Assembly: GCA_041675165.1 (NCBI GenBank)
Contig: JBAYUI010000016.1
Location: 1-25,444 of the forward strand
Length of the DNA: 25,444 bases
Source: CAIKZD01 sp041675165
Lineage (GTDB): Bacteria > Patescibacteriota > Minisyncoccia > Moranbacterales > UBA2206
Direction: 5' to 3'
Shown here: one piece after another, positions 21,888 to 25,444 of the stretch
How positions within the stretch are numbered: the first letter of the stretch is position 1
How the letters are laid out: each line of letters starts with the position of its first letter
Program-made: the position numbers and the translations under genes
The notes under the pieces: generated by a model
Seen by the model: only the letters and a program-made list of their open reading frames with translations
Database searches by the model: none
Told to the model about the DNA's origin: nothing

Positions 21888-22613
21888 ATGAAGAGAATAT
21901 TGGGTGTTTCTATCGTGGCGGCATTAGTTGTCCTGTTTGTTTCCGGCGTTGCCAGTGCGGAGGTCAATATCGATTATTCCGTCCAGATTTGGAGCAAGTA
22001 CTTAACTTGTTCCGGTTGGGATGTCAGTAATGGAAAATCGCTCGTAGAAAGCGATGTCAGTATTTCCAATGGCACCGGTTTTCGGCTGGAATTCTGGAAT
22101 GCCAAGCCGTTCGAGGGTGACTTTGATACGCCTGGCAATGAAACTGATGTCATCGGAGGTCTTAGGAAGATGATACCCGGCACAAAGATCATGGCGGATG
22201 TCGGACTGGCATATTTTATCTTGCCAGGACATGATACCGGAGAATTTTTCCTCCAGCTCTCGCGAGAATTCAAACTGACCGATAATTGGTTGTCAGTTGC
22301 GCATGGCCGCATTGAACTCAACTACGGCATTGGCGGACAGGACGTCAGTCAGAATACTTATTGGGGCGGCGGTCTCGTTTGGCACATTAATCCCAATCTT
22401 TGCTGGAATGCTGCCGATGCTACTATTGTGACTGATAACGGTGGTGCCTCTCATGCCGGTGAAATTCTGCTTTTACAGAGCAGCCTTACATATAAGTACA
22501 GTGAGGCACTCAATTTCACTATTGGTTTGAAAAACACTAACCCGTTTGATGGCGCCGACGTCGACAGAAAGAAACAAGTGGCGATGTTTGGCGGAATTGG
22601 AGGAATCTTCTAA
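21888..22613 (+). CDS. Secreted beta-strand-rich protein with signal peptide
   Basis: A 241-residue protein. ATG 21888 is chosen because a strong Shine-Dalgarno (AAGGAG) lies 6 nt upstream and the resulting N-terminus is a classical signal peptide: MKR, a hydrophobic core to about residue 18, and an ASA cleavage site before EVNIDY. The mature part has many alternating strands with aromatic ends (YSVQIWSKYL, GTGFRLEFWNA, LELNYGIGG-like) and finishes in a beta-strand-like VAMFGGIGGIF. This resembles outer-membrane beta-barrel or soluble beta-sandwich proteins. A true outer membrane is not expected in CPR bacteria, so an S-layer, pili-associated or secreted role is also possible. It is monocistronic with its own strong promoter and terminator, suggesting abundant expression. 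I cannot assign a family. Confidence 0.8.
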   Translation: MKRILGVSIVAALVVLFVSGVASAEVNIDYSVQIWSKYLTCSGWDVSNGKSLVESDVSISNGTGFRLEFWNAKPFEGDFDTPGNETDVIGGLRKMIPGTKIMADVGLAYFILPGHDTGEFFLQLSREFKLTDNWLSVAHGRIELNYGIGGQDVSQNTYWGGGLVWHINPNLCWNAADATIVTDNGGASHAGEILLLQSSLTYKYSEALNFTIGLKNTNPFDGADVDRKKQVAMFGGIGGIF

Positions 22614-22637
22614 AAAGCATCCTTCTGCGCGTAGATC

Positions 22638-22678
22638 AAAAGGTTATTGAGGAAATTTATTCTCGATAACCTTTTTTA
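22638..22678 (+). terminator. Strong intrinsic terminator after secreted protein gene
   Basis: AAAAGGTTATTGAG (22638-22651) pairs with CTCGATAACCTTTT (22662-22675) over 14 base pairs with one G-U wobble, and a T-rich tail. It lies 24 nt after the stop codon. Confidence 0.85.
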
Positions 22679-22693
22679 TTTGGCAATTTTTTG

Positions 22694-22702
22694 TGTTAGA
22701 AT
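22694..22702 (+). promoter_or_regulatory. Extended -10 promoter of MFS gene
   Basis: TG-T-TAGAAT (22694-22702), with no well-placed -35. The predicted start near 22709 gives a short A-rich leader lacking a Shine-Dalgarno before ATG 22730. Confidence 0.5.
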
Positions 22703-22729
22703 ATGGATATATAAAAATTAAAAACAAAA

Positions 22730-23917
22730 ATGAATCTGAAGCATAATGAAAAATTGGAGATTGGCAAAGTGGAGTTGCTATGTTTCCTTTCTCTTCTTCT
22801 GGGTCTGTCGCAAGGAGTTTTCGTTTATGTGATGTCGACCTATTTCAAACAAGCCGCCGGGACGGAAAATATTGGGGTGTTCTATTTGGTGAGTTACGCC
22901 GTGATCCTGATCGCCATTCTCAATCTGCATAAAGTCATAAAAATATTCGGCAAAGCAGGCCTTTTCCATATCTCCTTATTTTTGCAAATCTTGGCTATCA
23001 TCGCCTTGCTGCTGGTTTCTCCCGGATCAATCGGCATAATGGCGGTGGTCGTCTATATCATTTTTTTGAATCTGCAATGGTTGTTTTTGGATATACTTCT
23101 GGAAGCTTATTCGACCGATAAGATGTCGGGAAGGATCCGGGGAATACATCTGACAGTTATGAATGTCGGATTTCTATTGAGTCCGTTGATTTCCGCTTCC
23201 ATACTGGAAAAATATGGATATTACGGAATATTTTTCCTGATGCTGATCCTTAATACAGCCGTTCTTTTCTTTGGTGTGATCAATATCGGGCAAGTGAATC
23301 ATAATGCGGAAAGGAAAATCAGCGTGCGCGATCTGATCAAAAAAGTATGGAAAAGAAAAGATGTTTTCCGTATTTTCTACATCTCTTTCATCTTGGATTT
23401 TTTCTTCGCCCTGATGATCATCTATATGCCGCTTTATCTCATCGATCTGGGCTTCAATTGGGAGGAAATCGGCATAATTTTCACCGTGATGCTTATTCCA
23501 TTCGTCTTGGTGCAATATCCGGCCGGAATTTTGGCGGACAAAAAATTGGGAGAGAAAGAGATGCTGATCGGCTCTATCCTAATTATGGGTTTCTCTACGC
23601 TAGCCGTATATTTCATCGCCTCCGAAGAAGTTTTTGTCTGGGCGGTCATTTTGCTTTTGACTCGCATCGGCGCGGCTTTCATCCAAATTCTTCGCGACTC
23701 CTATTTTTACAAGCGGATCGACGCGAATGACGTTGATCTCATTAATTTTTTCCGCACCTCCTATTCTTTCGCTTATATTTTCGCCGCGATCCTGTCGGCT
23801 ATCGTGTTGTTCTTCTTTTCTTTGAAGACGATATTCATCCTTATTGCGATAGTAGTTTTTTCTTCTCTTTATCCGGCATTCCACTTGGAAGACAATGAGG
23901 CCAGTGCAAAAAAGTAG
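22730..23917 (+). CDS. Major facilitator superfamily transporter
   Basis: A 395-residue membrane protein with about 12 hydrophobic helices in two six-helix halves, separated by a charged central loop near residues 187-206 (ERKISVRDLIKKVWKRKDVF), the usual MFS architecture. DKMSGRIRGIHLTVMNVGF (about 130-148) matches the helix 4-5 region of MFS proteins, and in the second half AGILADKKLGEKEMLI (about 268-283) is the conserved loop motif equivalent to GxLaDrxGrk. The substrate cannot be predicted. Its start ATG 22730 has an A-rich leader without Shine-Dalgarno. Upstream promoter and terminator make it a separate unit; the next gene has its own promoter. Confidence 0.85.
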   Translation: MNLKHNEKLEIGKVELLCFLSLLLGLSQGVFVYVMSTYFKQAAGTENIGVFYLVSYAVILIAILNLHKVIKIFGKAGLFHISLFLQILAIIALLLVSPGSIGIMAVVVYIIFLNLQWLFLDILLEAYSTDKMSGRIRGIHLTVMNVGFLLSPLISASILEKYGYYGIFFLMLILNTAVLFFGVINIGQVNHNAERKISVRDLIKKVWKRKDVFRIFYISFILDFFFALMIIYMPLYLIDLGFNWEEIGIIFTVMLIPFVLVQYPAGILADKKLGEKEMLIGSILIMGFSTLAVYFIASEEVFVWAVILLLTRIGAAFIQILRDSYFYKRIDANDVDLINFFRTSYSFAYIFAAILSAIVLFFFSLKTIFILIAIVVFSSLYPAFHLEDNEASAKK

Positions 23918-23934
23918 GGTCATTATCGTTCCAT

Positions 23935-23963
23935 TTGCCCTTTTAAGAGCCAAATAGTATAAT
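23935..23963 (+). promoter_or_regulatory. Promoter of rfbD-like gene
   Basis: TTGCCC (23935-23940), 17-nt spacer, perfect TATAAT (23958-23963). The predicted start near 23970 leaves a leader of about 10-25 nt to either candidate ATG. Confidence 0.65.
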
Positions 23964-23980
23964 TCAAGGGTGTTTTAACT

Positions 23981-24931
23981 ATGATAAAAATTATGAAAAA
24001 AATCCTTATAATTGGCGCTTTGGGAATGCTAGGCCAAGAACTGGTCAAAGTTTTCAAGGGTGACAAAAACTATAAAGTGGTGGCTTGGGACAAACAGGAT
24101 ATCGATATTACGCGCGAAGTCGAAGTGTCCAAAAAAATCAGTATCATCCGACCGGAAATCATCTTGAACGCCGCCGCCTATGATGCGGTTGACAAATGTG
24201 AGGAAAAGAAAGAATATGAAATCGCTAAAAAAATGAATGGTGAGGCGCTGGGGTTCTTAGCCGCCGCCGCTAAGAAGAATAAAGCTATCTTGGTCCATTA
24301 TTCGACGAATCATGTTTTCAATGGTCTGCCGGAAATTCCGGAACCGACGGGCTGCACCCATTCTTGTGCTACATGCGGCTTACACGCGGACTTCACGCCG
24401 GAAATCGGTTTTTCCGAGGTGGACAAGCCCAAGCCGATCAATGCCTATGGCAGGACAAAACTGTTGGGCGAAAAAGCGGTGGCGAAGAATACCAAGGCGT
24501 ATTATCTGATCCGCACCGCTGAAATTTTTGGTAAATTCGGCTTGGCAATGAGCGCGGAAAAAAGTTTTTTCGAAGTGATGTTGGCGCTGGGCAAGAAAAA
24601 TAAGGAAGTGCGGGTGGTGGATGAAGAAATGATGAGTTTCGCTTACGCGTCGGACGTGGCCAGAAAGACCAAGGAAATTATCGACGCACAAAAACCTTTC
24701 GGCATATATCATCTGGTCAATAGCGGTTCAGCCACACAGTACGAAGCTTGTCTGGAGCTGTTCAGGCTTATGAAAATAAAAACGAAGGTCGTGCCGATAT
24801 CCCGAGAAGAATCGCCGCTCGGTGCGAAAAGGCCATACTGTTCGGTGCTGCTCAACACCAAACTTAATCCACTGAGGAATTATAAAGACGCGCTAGAAGA
24901 ATATCTCAAAGATTTGAAACAAAAATCATAA
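23981..24931 (+). CDS. RfbD-like NAD(P)-dependent sugar reductase (dTDP-4-dehydrorhamnose reductase family)
   Basis: Short-chain dehydrogenase of 316 residues (312 from the second ATG at 23993), of the extended SDR RfbD family that makes dTDP-L-rhamnose. The N-terminal nucleotide-binding glycine motif IGALGMLGQ is seen at about residues 12-20, the aspartate at about 37 is in the AWDKQDIDI strand, and the catalytic YGRTK follows the NAY segment (about 151-155). STNHVFNG stands where relatives have STDYVFDG. Between this and the catalytic Tyr is an extra loop of about 20 residues containing CTHSCATCGLH, a four-residue Cys/His cluster not typical of RfbD. It may bind a metal or a disulfide, or be a lineage insertion. 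Rhamnose supply fits the glycosyltransferases in the window, though no rfbA/B/C is seen nearby. Glycosidic target and exact substrate are inferred. Confidence 0.82.
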   Translation: MIKIMKKILIIGALGMLGQELVKVFKGDKNYKVVAWDKQDIDITREVEVSKKISIIRPEIILNAAAYDAVDKCEEKKEYEIAKKMNGEALGFLAAAAKKNKAILVHYSTNHVFNGLPEIPEPTGCTHSCATCGLHADFTPEIGFSEVDKPKPINAYGRTKLLGEKAVAKNTKAYYLIRTAEIFGKFGLAMSAEKSFFEVMLALGKKNKEVRVVDEEMMSFAYASDVARKTKEIIDAQKPFGIYHLVNSGSATQYEACLELFRLMKIKTKVVPISREESPLGAKRPYCSVLLNTKLNPLRNYKDALEEYLKDLKQKS

Positions 24932-24957
24932 CCTCCTAACTCTCTAACTCTATCACT

Positions 24958-25444
24958 ATGTCGAAACTGAAAAAACAGGATCCTAAGATCTATAACGCCA
25001 TTCAGGCTGAGATAAAAAGACAAGAAGAAGGCTTGGAGCTCATCCCGTCAGAAATTGCCGCTTCACCGGCGGTGATAGAAGCGTTGGGTTCGGTGTTGAC
25101 GAATAAATATAGCGAAGGTTATCCTAGGAAAAGATATTACGGAGGACAGGTAAATATCGATACGATTGAAGAAATCGCTCAGGAGCGGGCCAAAAAGCTC
25201 TTCGGCGTGCCGCACGCGAATGTGCAGCCCTATTCCGGCAGTCCCGCCAATCTGGCCGTGTATGTGGCGGTGTGTCAACCGGGGGACACGGTGATGGGGT
25301 TGGCTTTGCCGGAAGGCGGTCATCTGACGCACGGTTGGAACGCCAGTGCGACCAGCATGTTCTATAGCACGGTCCAATATCATGTGAAACCGGACGGCTA
25401 TTTGGATCTGCAGGAAATAGAAAAATTGGCGAAGAAGCATAAGC
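24958..25444 (+). CDS. glyA: Serine hydroxymethyltransferase, 3' end cut by window edge
   Basis: The first 162 residues of a PLP-dependent enzyme that converts serine and tetrahydrofolate to glycine and methylene-THF. Diagnostic stretches: GLELIPSEIAASPAV (about 24-38), LTNKYSEGYPRKRYYGG (about 46-62), FGVPHANVQPYSGSPANLAV (about 82-101) and EGGHLTHG. Substitutions relative to the usual enzyme are PSEI for ASEN, PYSGSPAN for PHSGSQAN, and EGG for HGG before HLTHG. The open frame runs to the window end with no stop. It starts 26 nt after the rfbD-like gene; the spacer contains a TCTCTAACTCT-type repeat and no Shine-Dalgarno. A diverged SHMT is the best call; the PLP lysine lies beyond the window. 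Confidence 0.9.
   Translation, partial: MSKLKKQDPKIYNAIQAEIKRQEEGLELIPSEIAASPAVIEALGSVLTNKYSEGYPRKRYYGGQVNIDTIEEIAQERAKKLFGVPHANVQPYSGSPANLAVYVAVCQPGDTVMGLALPEGGHLTHGWNASATSMFYSTVQYHVKPDGYLDLQEIEKLAKKHK

Noticed and set aside
24350..24390. CxxxCxxC-like spacing in the RfbD-like protein as a radical SAM motif
   Set aside because: The protein is a clear Rossmann-fold SDR with the wrong fold and context for radical SAM.
1..25444. tRNA, rRNA, tmRNA or RNase P RNA genes
   Set aside because: No recognisable cloverleaf, rRNA or other conserved RNA core was seen in the gene-free gaps.

Overview
The window looks like a chromosomal segment of a Candidate Phyla Radiation bacterium (Patescibacteria, most likely Parcubacteria-like). 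This is an inference from the gene set (DUF4012 protein, MurJ, a short DivIC-like protein, several GT4 glycosyltransferases), the many short AT-rich hairpin-forming intergenic repeats, and a diversity-generating retroelement (DGR) with an Avd of the bAvd type. TGA is used as an ordinary stop codon (for example at 6874 and 11695), so the recoded UGA-glycine CPR lineages are excluded. Almost every gene is on the + strand; the one exception I can support is the DGR accessory gene avd.

Region by region. (1) 1-3047 and 5722-11697 form a cell-envelope/exopolysaccharide block: three GT4-type glycosyltransferases, a Wzz-like chain-length protein, a large DUF4012 membrane protein, the lipid II flippase MurJ and a membrane-anchored DUF4105 protein. 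(2) 3103-5632, between two of the glycosyltransferases, is a compact DGR: a strongly promoted target gene with a structured leader, a variable repeat (VR) at its 3' end, a terminator, a noncoding template RNA with its template repeat (TR), avd on the opposite strand, and a DGR-type reverse transcriptase. TR and VR differ at 15 of 121 core positions and all 15 are adenines in TR, which is the signature of adenine-directed mutagenic retrohoming. (3) 11832-13715 is lepA, with two in-frame repeat-like insertions. (4) 13756-21723 holds growth and protein quality-control genes: a 37-residue membrane peptide, a DivIC/FtsB-like protein, a PpiC-type prolyl isomerase, a small ferredoxin, an active-type HtrA protease, ClpB, an unidentified polytopic membrane protein, and a second HtrA-like protein that has lost all three catalytic residues. 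(5) 21760-22678 is a single-gene unit with a strong promoter, structured leader and strong terminator, encoding a secreted beta-strand-rich protein. (6) 22694-25444 holds an MFS transporter, an RfbD-like reductase, and the start of glyA, cut by the window edge.

The likely functional theme of the first half is the cell surface. The DGR can diversify a small C-type-lectin-like protein while the surrounding genes make surface glycans and lipid-linked precursors. The DGR target and the secreted protein at 21888 are the two genes with clear consensus promoters, leaders of about 90-130 nt and strong Shine-Dalgarno sites; many other genes have A-rich, weak or no Shine-Dalgarno sequences. Intergenic gaps repeatedly contain hairpin-forming microrepeats in which one arm is a tandem short unit and the other its inverted counterpart. 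Repeat-like or hairpin insertions also occur in frame inside lepA (twice) and inside the glycosyltransferase at 5722.
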